Source: Dehalogenimonas alkenigignens (lineage in GTDB: Bacteria; Chloroflexota; Dehalococcoidia; Dehalococcoidales; Dehalococcoidaceae). Taken from it: a stretch of DNA of 64,000 bases. Numbering within the stretch: the first letter of the stretch is position 1; every line of letters begins with the position of its first letter. Of the stretch, positions 8,404 through 16,445 are shown piece by piece. The notes below the pieces were generated by a model, which made no database searches, was not told where the DNA came from, and saw only the letters and a list, made by a program, of their open reading frames with translations. Position numbers and translations under genes: made by a program. The DNA lies in contig NZ_KQ758903.1 of the NCBI RefSeq assembly GCF_001466665.1, forward strand, positions 989,684 to 1,053,683, read 5' to 3'.

Positions 8404-8544
8404 ATGTCGATCATCGTTCCTTGCAAAGTGTGCAATGGGAGCGGCATGGTACGTGTACCCGATCCCAATATGCCCCGGATCACTGGCGCCACAGTAAAAG
8501 TCCCTTGCAGCAATTGTGGTGGTTCGGGTAAGGTTAGAATTTAA
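8404..8544 (+). CDS. 46-residue DnaJ-type zinc-finger mini-protein
   Basis: A 46-residue frame behind GGAGGCGTGGAAA. It has two C-x2-C-x-G-x-G motifs (CKVCNGSG and CSNCGGSG), the repeat unit of the DnaJ cysteine-rich domain, separated by 24 residues. It is presumably a single zinc-binding unit. A longer four-motif relative is at 15074. Confidence 0.65.
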   Translation: MSIIVPCKVCNGSGMVRVPDPNMPRITGATVKVPCSNCGGSGKVRI

Positions 8545-8636
8545 TCCCTAGAATTATAATCTCATTTTTATTGAGCTTATATATACACCCATGCATTGAA
8601 GGGACGCGATCCCCGCTTTCCTATAAGCTTGAGGAG

Positions 8637-9095
8637 ATGATCATGGAGTGGTGCAAAATTGATTGGAAGGGCTATTATTCAATCGGGGCGGTGAAAACAA
8701 AGGCTGAATCTCTAGATGATTTTGGAATATATGCTATTTATGAGACGACTTCTTCAGCACCCCAAAAACTATTATACATCGGTGAAACTTACTGGCAGAC
8801 CTTCGGGAAACGCTTGAGGCAGCATGAACGGGAATGGCTTGATAAAGTCAAAGGTAAATTGCTTATTGCATTCGGAACCGTAACCCTTCCCGAAGGAAAT
8901 AAAATTTCACAAAGTCGCATTTTCGATGTCGAATGCAGCCTTATTGATGAATATCGTCCCCCATACAACACAATCGGGAAATGCGGATACGACGGCCGTC
9001 ATCTCGTAATTTTCAATTCTGGGAAGATAGGTACGCTTGATAAAATCGTATCTACAGATCGAGAGTTCCTTAAACTACTTAAAAAACATGTTTAA
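8637..9095 (+). CDS. GIY-YIG domain protein
   Basis: A 152-residue protein starting at ATG 8637 (another ATG two codons later). It shows the GIY-YIG nuclease core: GIYAIY at about 31-36, LLYIGETY, an Arg in KRLRQHE, a Glu in DVECSLIDEY and the final Asn in PPYNT. These residues fit a metal-dependent single-strand endonuclease. No other domain is attached, so the target and role (repair, defence, mobile element) are open. Confidence 0.75.
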   Translation: MIMEWCKIDWKGYYSIGAVKTKAESLDDFGIYAIYETTSSAPQKLLYIGETYWQTFGKRLRQHEREWLDKVKGKLLIAFGTVTLPEGNKISQSRIFDVECSLIDEYRPPYNTIGKCGYDGRHLVIFNSGKIGTLDKIVSTDREFLKLLKKHV

Positions 9096-9113
9096 TGAAT
9101 ATGAGTTGAAGAG

Positions 9114-9356
9114 ATGAGCATAGCAGGATTTGTTATCGGCATCCTGGCGTTCCTTGGTTTTCTGTTGGGTTTGATCCCGTTCCTGGGCTGGTTCAACTGG
9201 CTGAACATACCTTTCGCGATCATTGGCTTGATATTCAGCGCAATTGGCTTGAGCAGGAACAAGGACCGTGGGCTAGCAATCGCCGGTATCACACTTTGCA
9301 GCATTGCCATCTTAGTTGGGACTGGAAGACTCAACCTTGGCTGCGGGATTATCTAG
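9114..9356 (+). CDS. small membrane protein (DUF4190-like)
   Basis: An 80-residue, mostly hydrophobic protein. Two or three helices (SIAGFVIGILAFLGFLLGLI, NIPFAIIGLIFSAIGL, GLAIAGITLCSIAILVG) and the internal NKDRGLAIAGI turn are typical of DUF4190-type membrane proteins. The function is unknown. Confidence 0.6.
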   Translation: MSIAGFVIGILAFLGFLLGLIPFLGWFNWLNIPFAIIGLIFSAIGLSRNKDRGLAIAGITLCSIAILVGTGRLNLGCGII

Positions 9357-9478
9357 CCAAAAAATACCCATGGGATGGCAATGATCCCCCTGAACATACG
9401 GACGTTCTGAATTATTTCGTAGTTTAGAAAATATTCTCTTACCTCCTAATGTCCGTCACCAAAAACGACAAAACTCCC

Positions 9479-9800
9479 TTGACAGAATAGGGAACACCCG
9501 TGCTATAATATCCGCCCATGACCCCAAACTATCGCCCCAAAGTCCGCCTTTCCCCGCCGTTTGACGGAGCCGGTTTTTTTGTTTAATGCTGGCACCATGC
9601 TGAATTCGAATGCTCGAAGGGTATTCCGCATCGCAGGAAGGTGTTTGTTTCCAAAACTGACGAATATCGAACCCAATCGTGCGCTGCGGCGGTTTGAACG
9701 CGGTCAGTGGAATCGTCCCGGTGAAAACACATTTTTTGGGTCGGAATCAAAAACAAATCGCCCCCTTCAACTGAAAACTGATGGCTGAAAGTGCTAGAAT
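9479..9800 (+). repeat. 0.3-kb promoter-bearing element upstream of valS (copy 1 of an inverted pair)
   Basis: This element is shared, diverged and inverted, with 15890-16216. Both copies begin with TTGACA and an extended -10 TGCTATAAT (here 9479-9484 and 9501-9509), share blocks such as ATGCTGAATTCGAATGCTCG and CGACGAATATCGAA, and end with a second extended -10, GTGCTAGAATA, just upstream of the next gene. A short frame starting at ATG 9518 resembles a longer frame in copy 2 (shared VRLS-P-DGA) but is cut by a stop, so a decayed coding repeat is also possible. The stretch 9357-9478 holds nothing else that I can see. Confidence 0.65.
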
Positions 9801-9830
9801 ACCAGTCACTATTACTTCAAGGACAACCTG

Positions 9831-12473
9831 ATGACCGATATTCCCTCTCCTGAACTCCCCAAAGCCTATGACCCCTCCCAGGTGGAAGAAAAGTGGTACA
9901 AGTTCTGGATGGAGCAGGGCTACTTCAAGCCCGCCATTGACCGGAACAAGAAACCCTTCGTCATCATCATGCCTCCCCCCAACGTCACCGGCGAACTGCA
10001 CCTGGGCCATGCCCTGACCGCCACTCTTGAGGACATCATGATCCGCTGGCACCGCATGAAGGGCGATCCCGCCCTGTGGCTGCCCGGCGTTGACCATGCC
10101 GGCATCGCCGCCCAGGTGGTGGTGGAGCGCATGCTGGCCAAAGAGAAGAAGACCAAGTACGACCTGGGCCGCGAGGCCTTCACCCGGCGGATGTGGGAGT
10201 GGGCCAACTCCTGCCGCGATACTATCAGAAAGCAGCACATGAAGCTGGGCGCCTCCTGCGACTGGGACCGCGAGGTCTTCACCCTGGACGAAGGTCCCAG
10301 CCTGGCGGTGCGGACGACGTTTAAAAACCTCTATGACAAAGGCCTCATCTATCGCGGCGAGCGCATCATCAACTGGTGCCCCCGCTGCCACACCGCTATC
10401 TCCGACCTCGAGGTTGATCACAAGGATTTAGCCGGCCACCTGTGGCACATCAAGTACCCTCTGGCCGACGACCCGACGCGCTTCGTCACCGTGGCGACGA
10501 CCCGGCCGGAGACAATGCTCGGCGACGTCGCCGTGGCGGTCCACCCGGACGATGAGCGCTACCGGGATCTGGTCGGCAGGACTCTGCTGCTGCCGCTCGT
10601 GGACCGCGAGATCCCCATCGTCGCCGATTCGGTGGTTGACATGACCTTCGGCACCGGCGCGGTCAAGACCACCCCGGCTCATGACCCTACTGACTTCGAT
10701 ATCGCCCAGAGGCACAATCTGCCGCTGCTGAACATCTTCAATGACGATGCGACACTCAACAAGAACGCCGGGCGTTTTGCCGGCATGGACCGCTACGCGG
10801 CGCGCAAAGTCATCGCCGAAGAACTGGCCCGGATGGGATTACTGGCGCTGGTTCAGGATTACAGCCATTCGGTGGGGCATTGCCAGCGCTGCGCCACCGT
10901 GACCGAGCCGCTGGCTTCCCGCCAGTGGTTCGTCAAGATGGAAGGCCTGGCCAAACCCGCCATCGAGGCGGTCACTTCCGGCCGGATAAAGATCCTGCCC
11001 GAAAGATTCATCAAACAATATCTCAACTGGATGGAGAACATCCGTGACTGGTGCATCTCCCGCCAGCTGTGGTGGGGCCACCGCATCCCGGTATGGTACT
11101 GCCGCTCCTGCGGCGAGGTAGTCGTTTCAGTCGATTTTCCAGAAGCATGCACCGGGTGCCGCTCGACGGACATTGAGCAGGACCCGGATGTGCTGGACAC
11201 CTGGTTCTCTTCCGGCCTGTGGCCTCACTCTACCCTCGGCTGGCCGCAGCAGACCGCGGACCTCGAGTATTTCTACCCCACCGCCGTCATGGAGACCGGC
11301 TACGACATTTTAACCTTCTGGGTGTCCCGGATGATCACCATGGGTCTCGAAAATACCGGCAAGATTCCCTTCGACACGGTGTATCTCCACGGCCTCATCC
11401 GCGACGAAAAGGGCGAGAAGATGTCCAAAGTCAAGGGCAACGTGCTGAACCCGCTCGCTTTGATAGATAAATTCGGCACCGACGCCCTCAGATTCGGCAT
11501 CACCACCGGCAATTCGCCCGGCAACGACATCAAACTGTCGGAGAACCGGCTGGAAGCCGGGCGCAACTTCGCCAACAAGCTCCATAACGCCGGGCGCTTC
11601 GTCATCGCCGCCCTGACCAAGGCCGAAGGGGTGCCGCCGGTCTACCCGCGTGACCTACCGGCCGAGGACCGCTGGATACTTTCCCGCCTGTCGCGCACCA
11701 TCTCCCAGGTGGCGGCATACATGGAGGACTTCCAGTTCGGCGAGGCCGAGAGAACCGTCCACGACTTCATCTGGGGCGAGTTCTGCGACTGGTATATAGA
11801 GCTGGCCAAGATCAGGCTGCAAGCCGGGACCTTGCCCTCTCCGCTGCCGGTGCTCTTAAAAGTCCTGGATGAGTCGCTGCGGCTGCTGCATCCCTTCATG
11901 CCTTTCGTCACTGAGGAACTGTGGCAGCACCTGCGGAAGTACTTAACGAACCCGCCCGCATCCATCATGGTCGCTCCCTACCCGAAAGCGGATGAGGCGG
12001 CCGTGGATGCCGCCGCCGAGGCTTTCGTCGAGGGGCTGATCGAGGCTGTCCGGGCTATCCGCAACGTCCGGGCCGAGCACAAGGTGGAAGCCGGGCGGTG
12101 GATCGCTGCGGAGATCCATGCCGGGGAGCAGAAAGCGCCTCTTGACTGCTACAAGGCGGCCATCGAAACGCTGGCCAGGGTGCGACCCTTTGAGATTATT
12201 GCTGACCGCTTCGTCGGCGAGAGCGATACGGCGCGTATTGTGCTGGTACTGAAAGACCTCGAAGTCGTGCTGCCGCTGTCCGGTATGATTGACCAGGAGG
12301 CGGAGTCGAGACGCCAGGCCACAGAACTGGCCGAAACCGAAAGTCAGGTTGCCCGCCTTTCGGCGATGCTGGGTAACCCTGATTTCCTGGCGAAGGCGCC
12401 GCCTCAAGTCGTAGCCAAGGAGAAAGCCAAGCTTGAAGCCCTTGAGGACAAGCTTAAGAGGCTGAAGAGCTAG
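9831..12473 (+). CDS. valS: valyl-tRNA synthetase
   Basis: This 880-residue class Ia synthetase charges tRNA-Val. It has the HIGH-equivalent HLGH in PPPNVTGELHLGHAL (about residues 45-59), a long editing (CP1) domain, the KMSK motif in GEKMSKVKGN, an anticodon-binding domain and the C-terminal coiled coil (ETESQVARL ... KLEALEDKLKRLKS) typical of ValRS. It starts 30 bases after the promoter-bearing element and is convergent with the kinase gene (4-base overlap). Confidence 0.97.
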   Translation: MTDIPSPELPKAYDPSQVEEKWYKFWMEQGYFKPAIDRNKKPFVIIMPPPNVTGELHLGHALTATLEDIMIRWHRMKGDPALWLPGVDHAGIAAQVVVERMLAKEKKTKYDLGREAFTRRMWEWANSCRDTIRKQHMKLGASCDWDREVFTLDEGPSLAVRTTFKNLYDKGLIYRGERIINWCPRCHTAISDLEVDHKDLAGHLWHIKYPLADDPTRFVTVATTRPETMLGDVAVAVHPDDERYRDLVGRTLLLPLVDREIPIVADSVVDMTFGTGAVKTTPAHDPTDFDIAQRHNLPLLNIFNDDATLNKNAGRFAGMDRYAARKVIAEELARMGLLALVQDYSHSVGHCQRCATVTEPLASRQWFVKMEGLAKPAIEAVTSGRIKILPERFIKQYLNWMENIRDWCISRQLWWGHRIPVWYCRSCGEVVVSVDFPEACTGCRSTDIEQDPDVLDTWFSSGLWPHSTLGWPQQTADLEYFYPTAVMETGYDILTFWVSRMITMGLENTGKIPFDTVYLHGLIRDEKGEKMSKVKGNVLNPLALIDKFGTDALRFGITTGNSPGNDIKLSENRLEAGRNFANKLHNAGRFVIAALTKAEGVPPVYPRDLPAEDRWILSRLSRTISQVAAYMEDFQFGEAERTVHDFIWGEFCDWYIELAKIRLQAGTLPSPLPVLLKVLDESLRLLHPFMPFVTEELWQHLRKYLTNPPASIMVAPYPKADEAAVDAAAEAFVEGLIEAVRAIRNVRAEHKVEAGRWIAAEIHAGEQKAPLDCYKAAIETLARVRPFEIIADRFVGESDTARIVLVLKDLEVVLPLSGMIDQEAESRRQATELAETESQVARLSAMLGNPDFLAKAPPQVVAKEKAKLEALEDKLKRLKS

Positions 12474-13579
12474 CTTCTCAGACGGCGCTCCAGCTCTTGA
12501 GACGGCGTCGGCATTTCGCAGCGGTTGCCCTGATTGGGCACTTCGACAGTGACCACCGCACCGTGCCCGGGATCGCTTTTGAGGTCAACATGCCCGCCGA
12601 TCAGCTGGGCGCGTTCCTGCATGCCCGCCAGCCCCAACTTACCGCCGGCAGCCAGGTCGCTGATGCGCAGCGGCACTGAGAAGCCCTTGCCATTGTCGGC
12701 GATAGACACAACGGTTTTCTCTTCCCCGAAAGTGACGGTGATTTCCACCTGGGAAGCGTCCGAATGCTTGCGGACGTTGTTCAGGGCCTCCTGGGCGATG
12801 CGGAAGAGGAGTAGCTGCACCTCCGAGGACAGCGCCTGCTCCCGCCCGACGATGATGACCTTGGCTTCAATACCGTGTTTTTTGATCAGGTTGTCGGCCA
12901 TCCATTCCAACGCGGCAATGAGTCCCAGGTCGTCCAGGATGCGCGGCCGCAGGTCCTGGGCGATGCGCCTGGTGCTCTCCAACGCTTCGACGGTCTGGAC
13001 TCTCAGGTCTTCCATCTTTTGCTTCATCACTTCGGACAGCTTGAGGCGGCTGTTGCTTGAAATGGCGTCTATACGCTGGATGAGAAGCAGCAGGGAAGGC
13101 GATACTTCGTCGTGGAGTTCCCGGGCGACGCGTTTGCGTTCATCCTCCTGAGCGCGGAGGACTTCCTGGACATAGAAACGCATATTGTCCTGGAGCTGCC
13201 GTTCAGCGGTCACATCCCGGGCGATATGCTGGAATCCGGTGACCTCGCCTTCGGTGATCACGAGTGAGCTGGCCATGCGCCAGATCGCCAGCGAACCGTC
13301 CCTGCGGACAATGCGCTGCTCATAAGGCTGGTGAAAGTCTTCTCCTGCCAGCAGTCGGCGGCGGACTTCCCTGGCGATATCATGAGAATGAGCGTCCGGC
13401 AGGAACTTGCCGACATCCTGATCAAGCAGTTCATCCTGATCGTAGCCGGTAAGCCGCTCGGCAGCCCTGTTGGCGTAAAGGATCCGCCCGTCCAGATCTT
13501 GAACCCAGATGGCGTCAGAGGCGTTTTCGAATAAGTAGCGGTAGTCCTGGTCGGGGAGGCTAGATTTTCTCTTTTTCAT
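12470..13579 (-). CDS. PAS-domain sensor histidine kinase, NarX/HisKA_3 type
   Basis: A 369-residue soluble kinase starting at ATG 13579. A PAS domain (YRYLFENASDAIWVQDL ... FQHIARDVTAER, about residues 12-135) is followed by a coiled linker, the HisKA_3 dimerisation domain with the phospho-accepting His in RKRVARELHDE, and a HATPase_c domain (N-box QEALNNVRKHS, late GLAGMQERA). No membrane segment is present, so the signal is cytoplasmic. It overlaps the upstream regulator gene by 20 bases, its evident partner. The frame extends upstream, but that part lies inside the regulator gene. Confidence 0.9.
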   Translation of the reverse strand: MKKRKSSLPDQDYRYLFENASDAIWVQDLDGRILYANRAAERLTGYDQDELLDQDVGKFLPDAHSHDIAREVRRRLLAGEDFHQPYEQRIVRRDGSLAIWRMASSLVITEGEVTGFQHIARDVTAERQLQDNMRFYVQEVLRAQEDERKRVARELHDEVSPSLLLLIQRIDAISSNSRLKLSEVMKQKMEDLRVQTVEALESTRRIAQDLRPRILDDLGLIAALEWMADNLIKKHGIEAKVIIVGREQALSSEVQLLLFRIAQEALNNVRKHSDASQVEITVTFGEEKTVVSIADNGKGFSVPLRISDLAAGGKLGLAGMQERAQLIGGHVDLKSDPGHGAVVTVEVPNQGNRCEMPTPSQELERRLRS

Positions 13580-14258
13580 AGTTCTCGATGCCCTGAGGCA
13601 CGTCGTCAAGGGTGACGTAACCTTCCCGGAAGCCCTTGACGATGGCCTCGGTGCGGCAGCTGCAGCGCATCTTGTTGAAGATATTTGACAGATGCGCTTT
13701 GACGGTACGCATCGACAGTTCCAGCTTTTCAGCAATATCGCGGTTGCTCATACCGCGGGCTGCCAGGCGGAGGATCTCGATTTCCCGGGGAGACAACTGG
13801 CCGCGGCTCTTGTCCTCCGGCGTTTCCTTGGACAAGTTGACGACCCGCTCCAGAAGCTTGCGGGTTGCCATGGAATCAAGCACCGATTCGCCGCTTCGGA
13901 CAGCCCGGATGGCGCCGACAATCTCGTCGGCACGGGCGCTCTTCAAGAGGTAGCCGCTGGCTCCAGCCTCAAGCAGCCCAAGGATATAACGAATGTCAGA
14001 GTAGGCGGTCAGAATGAGGATGCAGGTAGACGGATTGGCTTTTTTTATCAGTTTGGTAGCTTCGACGCCGGTGAGCTTGGGCATCACGATATCCATCAGG
14101 ACAACGTCCGGCTTCATCTCATCTACGAAGCGGACGGCTTCCTCTCCATCGGAGGCTTCGCCGACAACCTCCATGTCCTTCTCCTGCTCCAGCAGGCGGC
14201 GCATGCCCTCGCGGAGCACCGCGTGGTCATCGGCAATCAAGATACGCGTCTTGGCCAT
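13560..14258 (-). CDS. NarL/FixJ family response regulator
   Basis: A 232-residue protein with an N-terminal receiver domain (acidic pocket DDH at 10-12, phospho-acceptor Asp in VVLMDIVMP near 56, Lys in SGYLLKSARAD) and a C-terminal LuxR-type helix-turn-helix (LSPREIEILRLAARGMSNRDIA). It is co-transcribed with, and overlaps, the PAS kinase gene. Its targets are unknown. Confidence 0.93.
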   Translation of the reverse strand: MAKTRILIADDHAVLREGMRRLLEQEKDMEVVGEASDGEEAVRFVDEMKPDVVLMDIVMPKLTGVEATKLIKKANPSTCILILTAYSDIRYILGLLEAGASGYLLKSARADEIVGAIRAVRSGESVLDSMATRKLLERVVNLSKETPEDKSRGQLSPREIEILRLAARGMSNRDIAEKLELSMRTVKAHLSNIFNKMRCSCRTEAIVKGFREGYVTLDDVPQGIENYEKEKI

Positions 14259-14380
14259 ATTATCCTCGCTCTCGCCGGTTATGGTTCTTACCGGCCATTG
14301 TAATATAACTAAAGGCCAATATCAATGAGTCTGACTAGACCCAACGATATAAAACCGGCGCCGGTTTCAGGTTAGATCCG

Positions 14381-14992
14381 TTAAGTGACCGGCTGGCGGA
14401 TAATGGTTTTCATTTTCTCCGGCGCGGTGCGTGCCGGATCCGAAAGATATATCTCATGGTGTTTCCGCTTTTTGCCGTCGAAGGCGTAGCCGGTTTCAGA
14501 AATGAACCGGTGCAGTTTGGCTATATTCGGCCCTTCATCTGCATAGGGGCCGATATGCATCATCTGGGCTGACCGTCCTTCTGCCAGCGCTTCGAACTTG
14601 ACCCGACCGATAGCGGCGGGATTCTTTTTACGCCGGACCTCGGCGACGGCTTTTTCGACCATCTGCCGATTCACTAAACTTGGCTGCATGATCATATAGG
14701 TCCACTGCCAGTCGTCCTTATTGCCGTTGGTGAAGTCAGCCATATCGTCGGACCACCATAAGCCTTCCAGCGGCAGGACTCCGAAATCGAGCAATCCGGC
14801 GTTCTTTACCATGAACTTGATCGTGTAAGCCACGGAGTAGACAGCCCCGATGGCACAAGCGGCATCCGAACTATCCGGCCGGCCGCGGCCGTCGACCATG
14901 AGGTAATTCATTTCAGGGACTTCTACGAAGACCGGCTCCATCGGGGCGTTAAAAAGATACTTCAGAGTTTTTTTAAAATCGATTTTCTCCAT
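14381..14992 (-). CDS. GyrI-like small-molecule-binding protein
   Basis: A 203-residue protein with the GyrI-like fold as seen in stand-alone members of this family: EVPEMNYLMVDGRGRPD near the N-terminus, LEGLWWSDD in the middle, MMHIGPYADEGPNIAKLH, and HHEIYLSDPARTAPEKMKTI at the C-terminus. No DNA-binding domain is present. Relatives bind or hydrolyse hydrophobic small molecules; the ligand here is unknown. Confidence 0.85.
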   Translation of the reverse strand: MEKIDFKKTLKYLFNAPMEPVFVEVPEMNYLMVDGRGRPDSSDAACAIGAVYSVAYTIKFMVKNAGLLDFGVLPLEGLWWSDDMADFTNGNKDDWQWTYMIMQPSLVNRQMVEKAVAEVRRKKNPAAIGRVKFEALAEGRSAQMMHIGPYADEGPNIAKLHRFISETGYAFDGKKRKHHEIYLSDPARTAPEKMKTIIRQPVT

Positions 14993-15073
14993 TGTGCATC
15001 CTTTTAAACATCAGACACGGGCTCGCAAATCGGCTCTCACCCACTGGATCGGGGGAACTTAGAGTCTAAGGGT

Positions 15074-15268
15074 TTAACTGTCGAATTTCACGGTGCCGGT
15101 GCCTGAGCAGGCATGACAGCGGTTTTTACCGGTGCCTTTACAGGCTGGGCAGGTCCGGCGCTCTTCTTCAAAATCACCAGGGTGGGTGATGATCCCGGTT
15201 CCGCGGCAATCCGGGCAGCCGATCTGCCCGGAACCTTCGCAGCGGGCACATATTTCATGATGCGCCAT
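15074..15268 (-). CDS. DnaJ-type cysteine-rich zinc-finger protein
   Basis: A 64-residue protein made almost entirely of four C-x2-C-x-G-x-G repeats (CARCEGSG, CPDCRGTG, CPACKGTG, CHACSGTG), exactly the two-zinc cysteine-rich domain of DnaJ without J or C-terminal domains. It lies 17 bases downstream of ruvA. It could act as a holdase or scaffold; this is not shown. Confidence 0.75.
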   Translation of the reverse strand: MAHHEICARCEGSGQIGCPDCRGTGIITHPGDFEEERRTCPACKGTGKNRCHACSGTGTVKFDS

Positions 15269-15285
15269 TTGGCCTTCCTATCTGG

Positions 15286-15867
15286 CTACGCTGTGCCTAA
15301 ACCAGCCAGGGCGAGCCGTATCTTTTCTTCCACGGACAGGGTGGTGTCCCGGGGCAACCCGACCACCGCCCGAGCTGCTTCAGCCTGGGTGTAGCCCAAA
15401 GCCGCAAGGGCTGATAAAACCTCGGCGTCCTGGGTTCCAGCCAGGGATTGCGGCACGGCCGCCCAGGCGCGCGAAACCTTATCCTTAAGTTCAAGAATAA
15501 TGCGAGACGCCGTTTTCTTGCCGATGCCTGAGACAGTGCAGAGCATGGCCTCGTTGCCGGTGGCAATGATGGCGGCGAGTTCTTCTGCCTTAAATGCCGA
15601 GAGCAAGGACAAAGCCAGCTTGGCGCCGATGCCAGTGACTCCCAGCATAGTCTCGAAAATACTCAGGTCCTCGAAGGTGGTGAAACCGAAAAGGGTCAGG
15701 GCGTCTTCGCGGACCTGGAGGTGGGTGAAGAGCCTTACCTCTTTGGCGTTCTGTATTTGCGACAACGCGGCTGAGGTGAGAAAGACCTTGTAACCGACGC
15801 CGGCGACATCGATCACCGCCCAATCGGCGCCGAGGAGGGCGATTTTACCATTGAGCGAAGCGATCAT
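15286..15867 (-). CDS. ruvA: Holliday junction branch-migration protein RuvA
   Basis: This 193-residue protein binds Holliday junctions as a tetramer and loads the RuvB motor. The OB-fold N-terminus (MIASLNGKIALL...VIDVAGVGYKVFLT), the two helix-hairpin-helix motifs (MLGVTGIGAKLALSLLS and TVSGIGKKTASRIILEL) and the C-terminal three-helix domain (ALAALGYTQAEA) are all present. ATG 15867 gives the family N-terminus; the longer open frame runs into the upstream repeat. ruvB and ruvC are not adjacent. Confidence 0.95.
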   Translation of the reverse strand: MIASLNGKIALLGADWAVIDVAGVGYKVFLTSAALSQIQNAKEVRLFTHLQVREDALTLFGFTTFEDLSIFETMLGVTGIGAKLALSLLSAFKAEELAAIIATGNEAMLCTVSGIGKKTASRIILELKDKVSRAWAAVPQSLAGTQDAEVLSALAALGYTQAEAARAVVGLPRDTTLSVEEKIRLALAGLGTA

Positions 15868-15889
15868 CGATGTTCCTTGCCGGATTTTT

Positions 15890-16216
15890 CCGTATTCTAG
15901 CACGTTTGAGGTGAGCTTTCAGCAGACTAATTTGTTTTTGAATCTTCGCATAATAATATATTTTTGCCCAAACGATTCCGCTGTCCGCGTTCAAACCGCC
16001 GCACCGGCACGATTGGATTCGATATTCGTCGGTTTTGGAAATAAACGCCTCACCTGCGATGCAGACAACCCTTCGAGCATTCGAATTCAGCATGGTATGG
16101 ACACAAAACAATAATACCGCTCCGTCAAGCGGTCGGGAAAGGCGGACTCCGGGTGAAAAGTTGGGGTTCATGGGCGGATATTATAGCACGGGTGTTCATT
16201 GCGGCTGTCAAGCGAC
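15890..16216 (-). repeat. 0.3-kb promoter-bearing element upstream of ruvA (copy 2 of the inverted pair)
   Basis: Read on the minus strand, this copy begins with TTGACA and TGCTATAAT (16182-16190), shares the blocks of copy 1 (9479-9800), and ends with GTGCTAGAATA about 25 bases before the ruvA start. An ATG at 16171 opens a frame with a peptide similar to the first frame of copy 1, read on without a stop. The two copies face each other across the valS-ruvA block. Confidence 0.65.
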
Positions 16217-16271
16217 TTTTGTCGTTTTCGGCACCCTCGGGAAAATATATTTAAGAAGAAAGATTGTCAGC

Positions 16272-16354
16272 TGCGCCCTCACCTTACCCTCTCCCGCCGG
16301 GCGGCGGGCGAGGGGATAATAGATTGCCGCGCGCCTGCGGCGCTCGCAATGACA
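16272..16354. repeat. palindromic extragenic repeats (two kinds)
   Basis: A CCCTC-rich inverted repeat (CCCTCTCCCGCC / GGCGGGCGAGGG, about 16285-16314) is followed at 16324-16354 by the second, inverted copy of the REP-like element seen at 7617. They lie between ruvA and the ABC exporter gene. No coding is seen here. Confidence 0.6.
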
Positions 16355-16445
16355 GCGCTTCGGTGGAGCGGCTCAAGCGGTAATTGTGCTAACATAAAGC
16401 CGTCAAGCCAGTTCCAAATCAACAGATTCCAAAGGTGAACTCATA

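Noticed and set aside
9518-9800. T-box riboswitch upstream of valS
   Set aside because: The T-box sequence (AGGGTGGNACCGCG) is absent, and the same element also lies before ruvA, which is not a T-box target.
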